Positions 1 to 9,418 of a DNA stretch of 64,000 bases are shown here, piece by piece. Source of the DNA: Alistipes sp. dk3624 (GTDB lineage: Bacteria; Bacteroidota; Bacteroidia; Bacteroidales; Rikenellaceae); contig NZ_CP045651.1 in assembly GCF_009557455.1 (NCBI RefSeq), positions 1,550,001 through 1,614,000 of the forward strand, written 5' to 3'. Position numbers and translations under genes: made by a program. The notes beneath the pieces are model-generated. The model saw only the letters and a program-made list of their open reading frames with translations. It was not told the DNA's origin and ran no database searches. Numbering within the stretch: position 1 is the stretch's first letter; each line of letters starts with the position of its first letter.

Positions 1-303
1 CTGAAAACCCGCGACCTGCTGAGAATCATCATCGAACAGAGCAACGTCCCGGTCGTCGTCGACGCCGGAATCGGCGCTCCGTCGCACGCCGCCGAAGCGA
101 TGGAGATGGGCGCGTCGGCCGTACTGGTCAACACCGCAATCGCCGTAGCGCAGGACCCGGTACAAATGGCCGTCGCTTTCAAAATGGCCGTCGAAGCCGG
201 ACGCATGGCATACGAGGCGCAGCTCGCGCCGCAAACGACCGCCGCATCGGCCACCAGCCCGTTAAACCCGTTTTTGGAAGGCATTAAAGGTTTGCAACAA
301 TGA
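1..303 (+). CDS. thiG: Thiazole synthase ThiG, C-terminal part
   Basis: This is the last 100 residues of ThiG, open from the first base, so the gene begins outside the window. ThiG forms the thiazole phosphate ring of thiamine in the cytoplasm from deoxyxylulose phosphate, dehydroglycine and the ThiS thiocarboxylate. Seen here are the conserved [20 protein letters not shown] block and the following VLVNTAIA segment, which form the phosphate-binding end of the TIM barrel. The stop overlaps the thiH start in an ATGA arrangement, so the two are translationally coupled. Dehydroglycine supplied by ThiH is the direct substrate of ThiG, which fits the order. Identification is secure although the protein is incomplete here. 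Confidence 0.95.
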   Translation: MKTRDLLRIIIEQSNVPVVVDAGIGAPSHAAEAMEMGASAVLVNTAIAVAQDPVQMAVAFKMAVEAGRMAYEAQLAPQTTAASATSPLNPFLEGIKGLQQ

Positions 304-1433
304 GTTACTACGACATCATTCTCCAGTATGACTGGGAAACCACGCGGCGTAAGATCTACGCCTCGACCGAGGCCGACGTAGAACGCGCCCTGAGTCACGA
401 CCGCCCGTCGATGGACGACTTCGCGGCGCTCGTTTCCCCCGCGGCGGACAAGTACCTGAACGAAATGGCCGCCAAAAGCTACCGCATCACTCGCCGCCGT
501 TTCGGCAACACGATGCAACTGTACATCCCGCTCTACCTCGCGAATATTTGCCAGAACCACTGCGTTTACTGCGGTTTCAACTGCACGAACAAGATCCACC
601 GCGCGATCCTCACGCCGGACGAAATCCACGCCGAATGCCAGGCCATCAAAAAAGATCCGTTCGAACACATCTTGCTGGTGACGGGCGAAGCGCCGCGCTC
701 ATCGAGCGTACAATACATGGCCGATTCGATGGAGATCGTCAAACAGTATTTCCAGCAGATCTCGCTCGAAGTGCAGCCGCTCGAAACGGACGAATACCGG
801 ATGCTGATGGACCACGGCCTGCATTCGGTCTACGTCTATCAGGAGACCTACAACCGCGAACGCTATCCGGTCTACCACCTGCGCGGCCGCAAAGCCGACT
901 ACCGCTACCGGCTCGAAACGCCCGACCGGTTGTGCGAAGCCGGGGTGTACAAGGTCGGCGTCGGCAACCTGATCGGCCTCGAGGACTGGCGCACCGAAGC
1001 GTTCTTCACGGCATTGCACGTCCGTTACCTCGAAAACCGTTACTGGAGGCAGAAATACTCGATCGCCTTCCCGCGGCTGCGCCCTTATTTCGGCGAGGAC
1101 GGGTTCAATCCCGAACACCCGACCACCGAACGCAACCTGCTGCAACTGATCTGCGCCTACCGGTTGCTGAGCGAAGACGTCGAACTGTCGATCTCGACGC
1201 GCGAAAGCGCCGCCTGCCGCGACACGGTGCTGCCGTTCGGCGTGACGGTCATCAGCGCCGGTTCGAAAACCACGCCGGGCGGTTATGCGCACCCGACGCA
1301 GGAGCTCGAACAGTGGGCCATCAACGACGATCGCACGCCGACCGAAGTGTTCGACGCGGTCCGGGCCAAAGGGTTCGAGCCGGTCTGGAAAGACTGGTCG
1401 GGCTTTATGCAGGAAGCCAATATTCCCGCTTAA
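300..1433 (+). CDS. thiH: 2-iminoacetate synthase ThiH (tyrosine lyase, radical SAM)
   Basis: ThiH cleaves tyrosine to dehydroglycine and p-cresol, feeding glycine imine to ThiG in the anaerobic thiamine pathway. The radical SAM cluster motif CxxxCxxC is at Cys84, Cys88 and Cys91 within [12 protein letters not shown], followed by the ThiH/BATS-type C-terminal region. The length of 377 residues is normal for the family. The ATG overlaps the thiG stop by four bases. Use of ThiH rather than the oxygen-dependent ThiO suits an anaerobe. An inverted repeat with a T-rich tail after the gene closes the operon. Confidence 0.96.
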   Translation: MSYYDIILQYDWETTRRKIYASTEADVERALSHDRPSMDDFAALVSPAADKYLNEMAAKSYRITRRRFGNTMQLYIPLYLANICQNHCVYCGFNCTNKIHRAILTPDEIHAECQAIKKDPFEHILLVTGEAPRSSSVQYMADSMEIVKQYFQQISLEVQPLETDEYRMLMDHGLHSVYVYQETYNRERYPVYHLRGRKADYRYRLETPDRLCEAGVYKVGVGNLIGLEDWRTEAFFTALHVRYLENRYWRQKYSIAFPRLRPYFGEDGFNPEHPTTERNLLQLICAYRLLSEDVELSISTRESAACRDTVLPFGVTVISAGSKTTPGGYAHPTQELEQWAINDDRTPTEVFDAVRAKGFEPVWKDWSGFMQEANIPA

Positions 1434-1455
1434 GACACGAAAACGTAAACCGCAG

Positions 1456-1508
1456 CCGGAAACAGGGAGCCTTCGACAAACCGGCCTATCTGTTTCCGGT
1501 TGTTTTTA
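1456..1508 (+). terminator. Terminator after thiH
   Basis: CCGGAAACAG at 1456-1465 pairs with CTGTTTCCGG at 1490-1499 and is followed by TTGTTTTT. The 24-base loop is long. It lies between thiH and dtd and probably ends the thiamine transcript. Confidence 0.6.
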
Positions 1509-1521
1509 ATAACGACAAATT

Positions 1522-1974
1522 ATGCGTATTCTGATCCAGCGAGTACGACGCGCCTCGGTAACGATCGGGGAACAAACCCATTGCGCTATCGGCAACGGGC
1601 TGCTCGTCCTGGTCGGCATCGAAGAGGCCGACAACGACGAAGATATCGCGTGGCTGACCGGAAAATTGACAAAACTTCGTATATTTGCCGACGAATCCGG
1701 CGCGATGAACCGGTCGGCAGAGGAAACCGGGGCCGACATACTGATCGTCAGCCAGTTTACGCTGTATGCACAGACCAAAAAAGGAAACCGGCCGTCGTAC
1801 ATACGGGCTGCACGTCCCGAAACGGCGATCCCGCTGTACGAACGGTTCGTCGAATCGGTCGAACGGGCGATGGGACACCGGATCGAAACGGGAGTCTTCG
1901 GCGCCGATATGCAGGTGGAACTGGTCAACGACGGTCCGGTAACCATCTGGATCGACTCCAAAAACCGGGAATAA
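1522..1974 (+). CDS. dtd: D-aminoacyl-tRNA deacylase
   Basis: This enzyme hydrolyses D-amino acids (and glycine from tRNA-Ala) off mischarged tRNA, acting as a proofreading factor in the cytoplasm. The two DTD signatures are present: SQFTLYA near residue 78 and NDGPVTIWID near the C-terminus. The whole length of 150 residues matches the usual 145-155. Start MRILIQRV is typical. It follows the thiH terminator and is followed 17 bases later by the MazG-like gene, so these two probably share a transcript of nucleotide and tRNA quality-control genes. Confidence 0.96.
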   Translation: MRILIQRVRRASVTIGEQTHCAIGNGLLVLVGIEEADNDEDIAWLTGKLTKLRIFADESGAMNRSAEETGADILIVSQFTLYAQTKKGNRPSYIRAARPETAIPLYERFVESVERAMGHRIETGVFGADMQVELVNDGPVTIWIDSKNRE

Positions 1975-1991
1975 GTTAATACGCGAAAACT

Positions 1992-2306
1992 ATGACTATC
2001 AAAGAGGCTCAGGAACTGATCGAAACCTGGACGGCGAAAAACAACGTCCGCAACAACGAACTGACCAACATGGCGCTGCTGACCGAAGAGATCGGCAAAC
2101 TGACCCGCGTGATGGTGCGCCGTTTCAACGATCACGCCAATGAGCCGAATTTCCGGTACGAGGTTTCGGACGAGATCGGCGATATCCTGTGGGCGTTGGT
2201 GAACGTCGCCAACCAGACGGGCGTCGACCTGACCGTATCGCTGATCAACGCCCTCGAACGTAAAAGCAACCAGCAGAGCCACCTGTCCTCTCCGAAGAAA
2301 AAATAA
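1992..2306 (+). CDS. MazG-like nucleotide pyrophosphohydrolase
   Basis: A 104-residue all-alpha protein of the MazG/dUTPase-like NTP pyrophosphohydrolase superfamily, expected to hydrolyse (d)NTPs to monophosphates. The metal-binding helices are visible as LLTEEIGKLTR around residue 29 and DEIGDILWALVNVANQTGVD around residue 60, with the paired acidic residues of the family. The short length is that of a stand-alone single MazG domain. It lies directly after dtd and is likely co-transcribed. The exact substrate cannot be told from sequence. Confidence 0.85.
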   Translation: MTIKEAQELIETWTAKNNVRNNELTNMALLTEEIGKLTRVMVRRFNDHANEPNFRYEVSDEIGDILWALVNVANQTGVDLTVSLINALERKSNQQSHLSSPKKK

Positions 2307-2550
2307 ATCCGTCGGTTACGCAACGGCGCGAAACTTCCTTTCTCAATTTTGAAACCGCCTGTTTTTCCGACAGTCTTTTATTAAATATCCGCCGCATATC
2401 CGGTCAAAACAGCATCATCCGTACACCGGCCGGCAAGCCCCGCGACAAACAATCACATTTCAACAATACACACCCTATTTTCAAAAAACGAACAGTCTTC
2501 GTATTAAAAACAATATTTTCTTAACTTTGAGAAGCGCACAGCCATGTACT

Positions 2551-2948
2551 TTGAAAATATTGATTACGAAAGCCTTTATACTATCGCTCGTCGCACTGGG
2601 CTGGACGGTCGCGCTGCAAGCACAGAACTTTCAGGTTCAAGCCGTTTCAGGAGAAAAGAAACTCAGCTATGCCTACATTTATCTCAACGGCAGGGTGTGC
2701 GGGATCGCCGATCAGGACGGCGCGTTCAATATTCCCCATAGCAAATTGCACATCGGCGATACGATTCCGGCAAGTTATGTCGGAGCCCGGCCCGCTTTCG
2801 CGGTCTACACAAAAGAATTGGCCGGCGAATCCGAATGTACGCTCGAATGCAGCCCGATTAGGCGTTGGACGCGGTCGAAGTAAGTTCCAAATTCAACATC
2901 TGGCGCTTTTTCAACAAAAACGTCCGGAAACGCATCCCGCCGGACTGA
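2551..2948 (+). pseudogene. Frameshifted remnant of a secreted carboxypeptidase-regulatory-like protein
   Basis: A TTG at 2551 opens a good Sec signal peptide (KILITKAFILSLVALGWTVA, then LQAQ) followed by a beta-sandwich segment with YAYIYLNGRVCGIADQDGAF, which is typical of CarboxypepD_reg-like domains of Bacteroidota. This frame stops at 2881-2883. The expected continuation, ALDAVEVSSKFNIWRFFNKN, lies in another frame at 2862-2948 and then hits a TGA. Family members are usually several hundred residues long. I therefore read this as a gene broken by a frameshift near 2860 and truncated. An alternative is a short functional secreted protein, which I think less likely. A sequencing error at the shift is possible. 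Confidence 0.6.
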
Positions 2949-3011
2949 TTGCCCCGGAGCGAACCGGCGGGCCGATGATTTTCGTATCTTTGCCGGTAAA
3001 ATCATGCGGAC

Positions 3012-4208
3012 ATGACGACAAATCTCAGACAACTGTTCCTCGAACACGTCGGACAGACATCCGATAACCCGATGATGCTCGAAGTGGAGCGCGCCGAAGG
3101 AATCTACCTGTACGGGCGAGACGGGAAACGGTGGATCGACCTGATCTCCGGCGTCTCGGTCAGCGCCGTAGGGCACGGCAACCGGCAGGTAATCGACGCG
3201 ATCTGCTCGCAGGCGCAGGACTACCTGCACCTGATGGTCTACGGCGAAGCGGTCGAATCGCCTCAGGTACGCTACGCACAGCGCATCGCATCGCTGCTGC
3301 CCGATCCGCTCGACACGGTTTATTTCGTCAATTCGGGCAGCGAAGCGGTCGAAGGGGCGTTGAAACTGGCCAAACGCTATACCGGACGAACCGAAATCAT
3401 CTATTACAAGAACGCTTACCACGGCAGTACGCACGGCTCGCTCAGCGTGATGGGCGGAGAGGAGTACCGCAACGCATACCGCCCGCTACTGCCGGACACC
3501 CGGCAAATCCGGTTCAACGAACCCGCAGACCTGCGATACGTCACTCCGCGCACGGCCTGCGTCATCATCGAACCGGTACAGGGCGAAGGCGGTATTTTCC
3601 CGGCCGACCGGGACTACCTGCAAGCGCTACGCGACCGGTGCGACCAGACCGGAACGCTACTGATCTACGACGAAATCCAGACCGGACTCGGACGTACCGG
3701 CACCCTCTACTTTTTCCAGCAGTACGGCATCGTCCCGGACATCTTGTGCACGGCGAAAGCTTTCGGCGGCGGTATGCCGCTGGGCGCGTTCATCGCGTCG
3801 AATCGAATCATGTCGGTGCTGAAAACCAACCCGGTACTGGGCCACATCACCACGTTCGGCGGACACCCGGTCTGCTGCGCCGCCGGGCTCGCCGCCCTGG
3901 AATACATCCTGTCCGAACGACTGACGGAACAGGCCGACGCAAAAGGAGCGTTGTACGAAAGCCTGCTCGCCGGACATCCGCTCGTCCGCGAAATCCGGCG
4001 GACGGGTCTGCTGCTGGGCGTCGAATTCGGCGACAGCGAACTGACCGCGCGGATCGTGCTGCGGGCGATCGACCGGGGGCTGATGACCGAATGGTTCCTG
4101 TTTCACGACACGGCAATGCGGATCGCCCCGCCGCTGACAATCACCGACGCGGAGATCCGCGAATCCTGCGAGATTCTGCTGGAAGTGCTGAACGGAGCTG
4201 CCGAATAG
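3012..4208 (+). CDS. Class III pyridoxal-phosphate aminotransferase
   Basis: A 398-residue fold-type I aminotransferase of the acetylornithine/ornithine/4-aminobutyrate group. Visible are the PLP-binding NSGSEAVEGALKLAKRYTGR, the DEIQTGLGRTG segment with the Asp that contacts the pyridine nitrogen, and the Schiff-base lysine in TAKAFGGGMPLGAF near residue 250. An acetylornithine (ArgD-like) role is possible, but no arginine biosynthesis gene lies next to it, and the divergence makes a substrate assignment unsafe. It is monocistronic between the decayed gene and etfB. Confidence 0.85.
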   Translation: MTTNLRQLFLEHVGQTSDNPMMLEVERAEGIYLYGRDGKRWIDLISGVSVSAVGHGNRQVIDAICSQAQDYLHLMVYGEAVESPQVRYAQRIASLLPDPLDTVYFVNSGSEAVEGALKLAKRYTGRTEIIYYKNAYHGSTHGSLSVMGGEEYRNAYRPLLPDTRQIRFNEPADLRYVTPRTACVIIEPVQGEGGIFPADRDYLQALRDRCDQTGTLLIYDEIQTGLGRTGTLYFFQQYGIVPDILCTAKAFGGGMPLGAFIASNRIMSVLKTNPVLGHITTFGGHPVCCAAGLAALEYILSERLTEQADAKGALYESLLAGHPLVREIRRTGLLLGVEFGDSELTARIVLRAIDRGLMTEWFLFHDTAMRIAPPLTITDAEIRESCEILLEVLNGAAE

Positions 4209-4293
4209 CCTTTCCCCGACGCTCCGTGCCGAAGCCGGGATATCCGTTGCAAACGGGCGGCGAACGCTCTCCGGCGGTTTTAAAACCGAATGG

Positions 4294-4323
4294 TTTGATA
4301 TTCGCAAAAAAGTCTTAATTTTG
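4294..4323 (+). promoter_or_regulatory. Bacteroidota promoter for the etf operon
   Basis: TTTG at 4294-4297 and TAATTTTG at 4316-4323 with an 18-base spacer match the primary sigma factor consensus of Bacteroidota. The etfB start lies 57 bases further on. Confidence 0.7.
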
Positions 4324-4380
4324 CAAGGCTATGACTGATTTTTCCGAGCAAAACTAATCACTAAATAAACAAACTCAACA

Positions 4381-5259
4381 ATGAAAAAAACGTTGAAAAT
4401 AGTTGTTCTGGCCAAACAGGTTCCCGACACCCGCAACGTCGGCAAAGACGCCATGAAAGCCGACGGAACGGTGAATCGCGCAGCCTTGCCGGCCATTTTC
4501 AACCCGGAAGACCTCAACGCGCTCGAACAGGCCCTCGTCCTGAAGGACATGTTTCCCGGCAGCCGCGTCGACATCCTGACGATGGGCCCCGGACGGGCGG
4601 CGGAAATTATCCGCGAAGGCATGTTCCGCGGAGCCGACGGCGGCGTACTGCTGACCGACCGCAAATTCGCCGGATCGGATACGCTGGCCACTTCCTACGC
4701 TCTGTCCCGCGCCGCAGCCAAAATGAACCCGGACATCATCATCGCCGGCCGCCAGGCCATCGACGGCGACACCGCCCAGGTAGGCCCGCAGGTCGCCGAG
4801 AAGATGAACCTGCCGCAGGTAACCTACGCCGAAGAGATCGTCGGCGTGGAAGGCGACGAACTGGTGATCCGTCGCCGGCTCGAACACGGCGTCGAAACGG
4901 TAGCCTGCCGTATGCCGCTGGTAATGACGGTCAACGGCTCGGCCGCTGAATGCCGTCCGCGCCACGCCAAACTGGTGATGAAATACAAATATGCGATTAC
5001 GCCGAGCGAATGCCAGCAGGACGAAGTGGGCTGCTACGCCGACCTGCGCGCACAGCGCCCGTACCTGAATATTACCGAATGGAACGTAGCCGACGTCGAT
5101 GCCGACGACCGGCAACTGGGCCTCTCCGGCTCTCCGACCAAGGTTAAAAAGATCGAGAACGTGGTGTTCGCCGCCAAGGAAGCCAAGAAGCTGACCGCTT
5201 CCGACCAGGACATCGACTCCCTGATGCAGGAACTGATCGCCAGTCATACCTTAGGATAA
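4381..5259 (+). CDS. etfB: Electron transfer flavoprotein subunit beta
   Basis: EtfB (FixA family), 292 residues. It forms a heterodimer with EtfA that carries electrons from acyl-CoA dehydrogenase. Supporting segments are the N-terminal KIVVLAKQVPDTRNV, the IIAGRQAIDGDTAQVGPQVAEKM motif around residue 120 typical of beta subunits, and the FAAKEAKKLTA region near the end. The order etfB-etfA-acyl-CoA dehydrogenase is the usual operon. The larger (~290) form of EtfB is common in anaerobes, where electron bifurcation is possible. Whether this complex bifurcates cannot be told here. Confidence 0.95.
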   Translation: MKKTLKIVVLAKQVPDTRNVGKDAMKADGTVNRAALPAIFNPEDLNALEQALVLKDMFPGSRVDILTMGPGRAAEIIREGMFRGADGGVLLTDRKFAGSDTLATSYALSRAAAKMNPDIIIAGRQAIDGDTAQVGPQVAEKMNLPQVTYAEEIVGVEGDELVIRRRLEHGVETVACRMPLVMTVNGSAAECRPRHAKLVMKYKYAITPSECQQDEVGCYADLRAQRPYLNITEWNVADVDADDRQLGLSGSPTKVKKIENVVFAAKEAKKLTASDQDIDSLMQELIASHTLG

Positions 5260-5290
5260 CCCGAATCGTAAACTGATAAAACGCATATTG

Positions 5291-6310
5291 ATGAACAACA
5301 TATTTGTATATTGCGAAATCGAGGACGGCAAGGTGGCCGACGTGTCGCTGGAACTACTGACCAAAGGCCGCGTGCTGGCCGACACGCTCGGGTGCGAACT
5401 CGAAGCGCTGGCGCTGGGACACAACCTCGCCGGAATTGAAAAAGAACTGGCCGAATACGGCGCCGACAGGGTACACGTTGCCGACTGCGAATGCCTCGCC
5501 CCGTACCGCACGCTGCCGCATGCGGCGGTCGTCTGCGGGATTTTCAAGGAAGAGCAACCGCAGATCGCGCTGTTCGGCGCCACGCCGGTCGGACGCGACC
5601 TCGGCCCGCGCGTATCGTCGACGCTGCACAGCGGCCTGACGGCCGACTGCACGAGCCTCGAAATCGGCTCGCACACCGACGTGAAAAGCGGCAAAGAGTA
5701 TAAAGACCTGCTTTACCAGATCCGTCCTGCATTCGGCGGCAACATCATCGCGACGATCATCAATCCGGATCATCGTCCGCAGATGGCCACCGTCCGCGAA
5801 GGCGTGATGAAGAAAGAAAAGGCCAAAACGCCGGGTAAAGGCATCGTTAAAAAAGTCGATCCGAAGAAATACGTGAACGACGCGGATTTCGTCGTACGGA
5901 TCATCGACCGGCAGATCGAAGAGCGCAAGATCAATATCAAGGGCGCTCCGGTGATCGTAGCCGGCGGTTACGGCATGGGATCGAAAGAGAATTTCGACTT
6001 GCTGTTCGAACTGGCCGACGTGCTGGGCGCCGAGGTAGGCGCTTCGCGCGCGGCGGTCGACGCGGGAATGGCCGAACACGGCCGGCAGGTCGGACAAACC
6101 GGCGTTACGGTGCGTCCGAAACTGTACATCGCCTGCGGTATCTCGGGCCAGATCCAGCATACGGCCGGTATGGATCAATCGTCGATGATCATCTCGATCA
6201 ATACCGATCCGGACGCGCCGATCAACAAAATCGCGGATTACGCGATCACGGGCGACGTGACGGAAGTGATCCCGAAAATGATCAAATACTACAAACAGAA
6301 CTCGAAATAA
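5291..6310 (+). CDS. etfA: Electron transfer flavoprotein subunit alpha
   Basis: EtfA (FixB family), 339 residues, partner of EtfB. The C-terminal FAD-binding domain is clear: the APVIVAGGYGMGSKENFDLL segment, then GASRAAVDAGMAEHGRQVGQ and LYIACGISGQIQHTAGM with INTDPDAPINKIADYAITGD. An ATG at 5291 directly follows a TTG at 5288; I prefer the ATG. It is 31 bases after etfB and 29 before the dehydrogenase, so all three are one operon. Confidence 0.96.
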   Translation: MNNIFVYCEIEDGKVADVSLELLTKGRVLADTLGCELEALALGHNLAGIEKELAEYGADRVHVADCECLAPYRTLPHAAVVCGIFKEEQPQIALFGATPVGRDLGPRVSSTLHSGLTADCTSLEIGSHTDVKSGKEYKDLLYQIRPAFGGNIIATIINPDHRPQMATVREGVMKKEKAKTPGKGIVKKVDPKKYVNDADFVVRIIDRQIEERKINIKGAPVIVAGGYGMGSKENFDLLFELADVLGAEVGASRAAVDAGMAEHGRQVGQTGVTVRPKLYIACGISGQIQHTAGMDQSSMIISINTDPDAPINKIADYAITGDVTEVIPKMIKYYKQNSK

Positions 6311-6339
6311 CGCACGACGTGCCTAATTCACAATAAACG

Positions 6340-8055
6340 ATGGCTAATTTCTTTTTAGACAATAAAGACCTCCAGTACCACATGAACCATCCGTTGATGA
6401 AGCGGATCGTGGAACTCAAGGAGAAAGGCTATGCCGACAAAGATTTATACGATTATGCGCCGACCGATTTCGAGGACGCGCAGGACAGCTACCGCCGCGT
6501 GATGGAGATCATCGGCGAGGTCTGCGGCGACGTGATCGCCCCGAATGCCGAAGGCGTCGACCACGACGGCCCGAAGGTGGTGGACGACCATGTGGTCTAT
6601 GCCCCGGGAACGGCCCGGAACATCGAGGCGCTGAACAAAGCCGGTCTGTTCGGCCTGACGCTGCCGCGCAAGTACGAAGGACTGAACTTTCCGCTGATCT
6701 ACTTCGTGATGGCGAACGAAATGGTAGCCCGCGCCGACGCCGGATTCGAAAACATCTGGGGTTTGCAGGACTGCGCCGAAACGCTGAACGAGTTTGCTTC
6801 GGAAGAGATCAAAGCGAAATACCTGCCGCGCGTATCGCGGGGCGAAACCTGCGCGATGGATCTGACCGAGCCCGACGCCGGCAGCGACCTGCAGGCCGTA
6901 ATGCTGAAGGCCCACTGGGACGAAGCGAAAGGGACTTGGTTGCTGAACGGCGTGAAACGGTTCATCACCAACGGCGACGGACACATCTCGCTGGTGCTGG
7001 CCCGTTCGGAAGAGGGAACGGCCGACGCGCGCGGACTGTCGATGTTCGTTTACGACCGCAACCACATGGCCGTAAAGGTGCGCCGCATCGAGAATAAACT
7101 CGGTATCAAAGGTTCGCCGACCTGCGAGTTGGTCTTCACGAACGCCCCGGCCGAACTGGTCGGCGACCGGAAGATGGGGCTGATCAAATACGTGATGTCG
7201 CTGATGAACGCAGCCCGTCTGGGCATCGGCGCGCAATCGACCGGCCTGTCGGAAGCCGCTTACCGCGAAGCGTTGAAATACGCCCGCGAACGCCAGCAGT
7301 TCGGCAAGGCGATCATCGAATTCCCGGCAATCCGCGAACTGCTGGCGAACATGAAGGCCAAACTGCAGGGATCGCGCGCGATGCTGTACGAGACGACCCG
7401 TTTCGTAGAGATCTACAAAGACCTCACCCACATCAGCCACGACCGCAAGCTCACGCCGGAAGAACGCGCCGAGATGAAAGCCTACACCCGGCTTGCGGAC
7501 GCCTTCACGCCGATGCTGAAGCTGATGAGCAGCGAATACTGCAACTCGCTGGCCTACGATGCGATCCAGATTTTCGGCGGCTCGGGCTACATGAAAGACT
7601 ACCCGATCGAGCGCATTTACCGCGACGCGCGTATCACGAACATTTACGAGGGCACTTCGCAGTTGCAGGTCGTTGCGGCGATCCGCCACGTCACCACGGG
7701 CACCTACCTCGCCCAGATCAAGGAATACGAGGCCCAGACCTACGAACAGAAACACCTGCACGAAAAGCTGGTCGCCCTGCGCGAACAGTACGAACAGAGC
7801 GTCCAAAAGGTCGTTTCGGCCGAGAACAACGAGTTTATCGACTTCCATGCCCGCCGCATGGTGGAGATGGCCGCGCACATCATCATCAGCTACCTGCTGA
7901 TGCGCCAGGCCGGCGAAGTGGAAGACTACCGCAACTCCGCGGAACTCTACGTGAAATACGCAGAGGCTCAGAACAGCGCGGCGGCACGCTACATCGAAAG
8001 TTCGACGCTGGCCGATCTGGATCTGATCTCCGCCGTCAAGGAAGAGGAGCTCTGA
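6340..8055 (+). CDS. Acyl-CoA dehydrogenase with C-terminal extension
   Basis: An FAD-dependent acyl-CoA dehydrogenase that would pass electrons to the EtfAB made by the two upstream genes. Seen are MDLTEPDAGSDLQAVML (substrate and FAD contacts), the KLGIKGSPTCELVF segment, the RERQQFGK C-terminal helical domain, and IQIFGGSGYMKDYPIERIYR with the DARITNIYEGTSQLQ stretch that carries the catalytic region. At 571 residues it is longer than the ~380 of short-chain enzymes. The extra ~120 residues at the end resemble the long form found beside etf genes in Bacteroidota. Butyryl-CoA-type activity is possible but not proven. Confidence 0.92.
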   Translation: MANFFLDNKDLQYHMNHPLMKRIVELKEKGYADKDLYDYAPTDFEDAQDSYRRVMEIIGEVCGDVIAPNAEGVDHDGPKVVDDHVVYAPGTARNIEALNKAGLFGLTLPRKYEGLNFPLIYFVMANEMVARADAGFENIWGLQDCAETLNEFASEEIKAKYLPRVSRGETCAMDLTEPDAGSDLQAVMLKAHWDEAKGTWLLNGVKRFITNGDGHISLVLARSEEGTADARGLSMFVYDRNHMAVKVRRIENKLGIKGSPTCELVFTNAPAELVGDRKMGLIKYVMSLMNAARLGIGAQSTGLSEAAYREALKYARERQQFGKAIIEFPAIRELLANMKAKLQGSRAMLYETTRFVEIYKDLTHISHDRKLTPEERAEMKAYTRLADAFTPMLKLMSSEYCNSLAYDAIQIFGGSGYMKDYPIERIYRDARITNIYEGTSQLQVVAAIRHVTTGTYLAQIKEYEAQTYEQKHLHEKLVALREQYEQSVQKVVSAENNEFIDFHARRMVEMAAHIIISYLLMRQAGEVEDYRNSAELYVKYAEAQNSAAARYIESSTLADLDLISAVKEEEL

Positions 8056-8076
8056 TTTCCATATCCCGTTTAACGG

Positions 8077-8118
8077 GCGGGGCCTCCGGGAATCGTGAAG
8101 ATTTCCCGGAGGCCCCGC
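8077..8118. terminator. Strong bidirectional terminator
   Basis: A perfect 16 bp stem, starting GCGGGGCCTCCGGGAA and ending with its complement, has a 10-base loop. It separates the plus-strand acyl-CoA dehydrogenase from the convergent minus-strand MNT-HEPN gene and can serve both. Confidence 0.8.
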
Positions 8119-8137
8119 TTCTATTCAAACTTCACGG

Positions 8138-9055
8138 TCAGCGGCGTTCATTGTAAAGCGCGAGACGCGCTTTACACAGCCGTTCGATCAGTTCCTTCAT
8201 TTTCTGCGTCCGTTCGACGTATCCGCCGATCTCGGCCCGGCACGGGCCGCACCGGAACAGGAAAAGCGCATCCCTGCGGTATACGTCCAGCCGGCTCAGC
8301 ATCCGGCTGTTGGAGGTCTGTTCGGGATCGAGCAGCAGGTACAACTCGGGCGAGATCGTCCGCATACGCAGCAGCAGCGTCGTCAGCGTGTGCAGGTCGG
8401 TATCTGCGGCGTAATAAACGCCGTAGAGCGCATGCAGCAGCATTTCGGCAGCGCAGGCGGTCAGGAACGCCGTCTGCCGGAAATCCCCGGCTGCAAGGCT
8501 CCGCCCGGCGGCCGCAAGGAATCCCCCGGCCTGCCCCGAAAACAACTCGTAACGGTCGAGCGCCGCGAAATAAAATTTCTCGTAATTGCAGGGATTCCGG
8601 ACGACCGTTTCCCGGCTGTACAGCACCTTCCCTTCGGACAACGCCATGCGGTAAAACCATTTCATTTTGCCGGCGGCCTCGGCTGCCGAATACAGGTGCA
8701 GGTTGATGAAAGAGATCGCCCGACTCCTGGTAGGATATTTAAATTTGAGGTAACCGTGCAGGTCGAGCCATTCCATCGTGGGATGCATCGGGGTAACGAC
8801 CAGCAGGTCGTAAGCCGCCATTTCGCTGAACGGCATCGCACCGGCCAGCGAGCCGAACAGAACGACCCGTTCGGGATCGACCGCCTGCCGGATCGTCCGG
8901 ACGATCCGGCCGAGCTCGCCGGGATCGTAACTCGCAGCGACCGCAGGTTGTCCGACCGCTTGTTCGGCGGATTGTTCGTCCGCATCCCGGAATAAATTTT
9001 CCTGCAAAAAATCCTGTTTCTGTAAAAAATTCGGTATCGTTTCCATTTTTATCAA
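8138..9055 (-). CDS. MNT-HEPN fusion protein
   Basis: A 305-residue protein with a minimal nucleotidyltransferase domain (about residues 45-140) and a C-terminal HEPN-type helical domain (about 160-290). The nucleotidyltransferase P-loop-like motif VVLFGSLAG is present. The usual DxD pair is only half kept (AAYDLLVV), so catalysis may be weakened. MNT and HEPN domains often form toxin-antitoxin pairs as separate proteins; a single-chain fusion is a known Bacteroidota arrangement of unclear role. ATG starts at 9055 and 9046 are both possible. The gene lies directly downstream, on the same strand, of the tandem RNA repeats, so read-through expression is plausible. Confidence 0.75.
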   Translation of the reverse strand: MIKMETIPNFLQKQDFLQENLFRDADEQSAEQAVGQPAVAASYDPGELGRIVRTIRQAVDPERVVLFGSLAGAMPFSEMAAYDLLVVTPMHPTMEWLDLHGYLKFKYPTRSRAISFINLHLYSAAEAAGKMKWFYRMALSEGKVLYSRETVVRNPCNYEKFYFAALDRYELFSGQAGGFLAAAGRSLAAGDFRQTAFLTACAAEMLLHALYGVYYAADTDLHTLTTLLLRMRTISPELYLLLDPEQTSNSRMLSRLDVYRRDALFLFRCGPCRAEIGGYVERTQKMKELIERLCKARLALYNERR

Positions 9056-9251
9056 TTTTAAAAGTTTAGGGAATAAAGGTTCCGGCCTTGCCGCGCACGG
9101 ACTGCGGCGAAGCGAATCAAGTATTGACCGACAGGCATTTGTCAGATCAACAGATAAAAACGGAAACGGGATAACCTGTCACGGGGCGGATGCCCGGAGT
9201 TGGCCTTGCGGCTGGTCGGTACCGGAGTACAGACGGATAATGTTGTTCGCA

Positions 9252-9418
9252 TAAATAAAAAATATGCGCAGCTGCGAACAACATTATCCCCATTTTCAGG
9301 TTCCAAAGTGTGCCATTCGCGGGTCGCTGAACCCCAACGGCTCTGCGCATACTTTGTTTAAGTATGTTGCACTCTGAAACCATTTCGTGAAAATGATTTT
9401 ATATAATGTTGTTCGCAA
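9252..9418 (-). ncRNA. Candidate structured RNA, chromosomal copy 1
   Basis: Read on the minus strand, arm A (9403-9418) begins three bases after the -7 box TACCTTTG (9422-9429). X is TATGCGCAG (9343-9351), arm B is 9273-9289, X-prime is CTGCGCATA (9263-9271), and the tail is TTTTTTATTT. B pairs with A over ~15 bases or with the downstream C arm (9235-9251) over 17 perfect bases, while X and X-prime are perfect complements. A:B with X:X-prime would be a pseudoknot. The same layout recurs in copy 2 and twice in the prophage. In this copy the ATG in C has become ATT. Confidence 0.55.

Noticed and set aside
6445-7878. Long minus-strand frame opposite the acyl-CoA dehydrogenase
   Set aside because: It is a shadow of a GC-rich gene; the plus-strand frame has clear family motifs and the minus one none.
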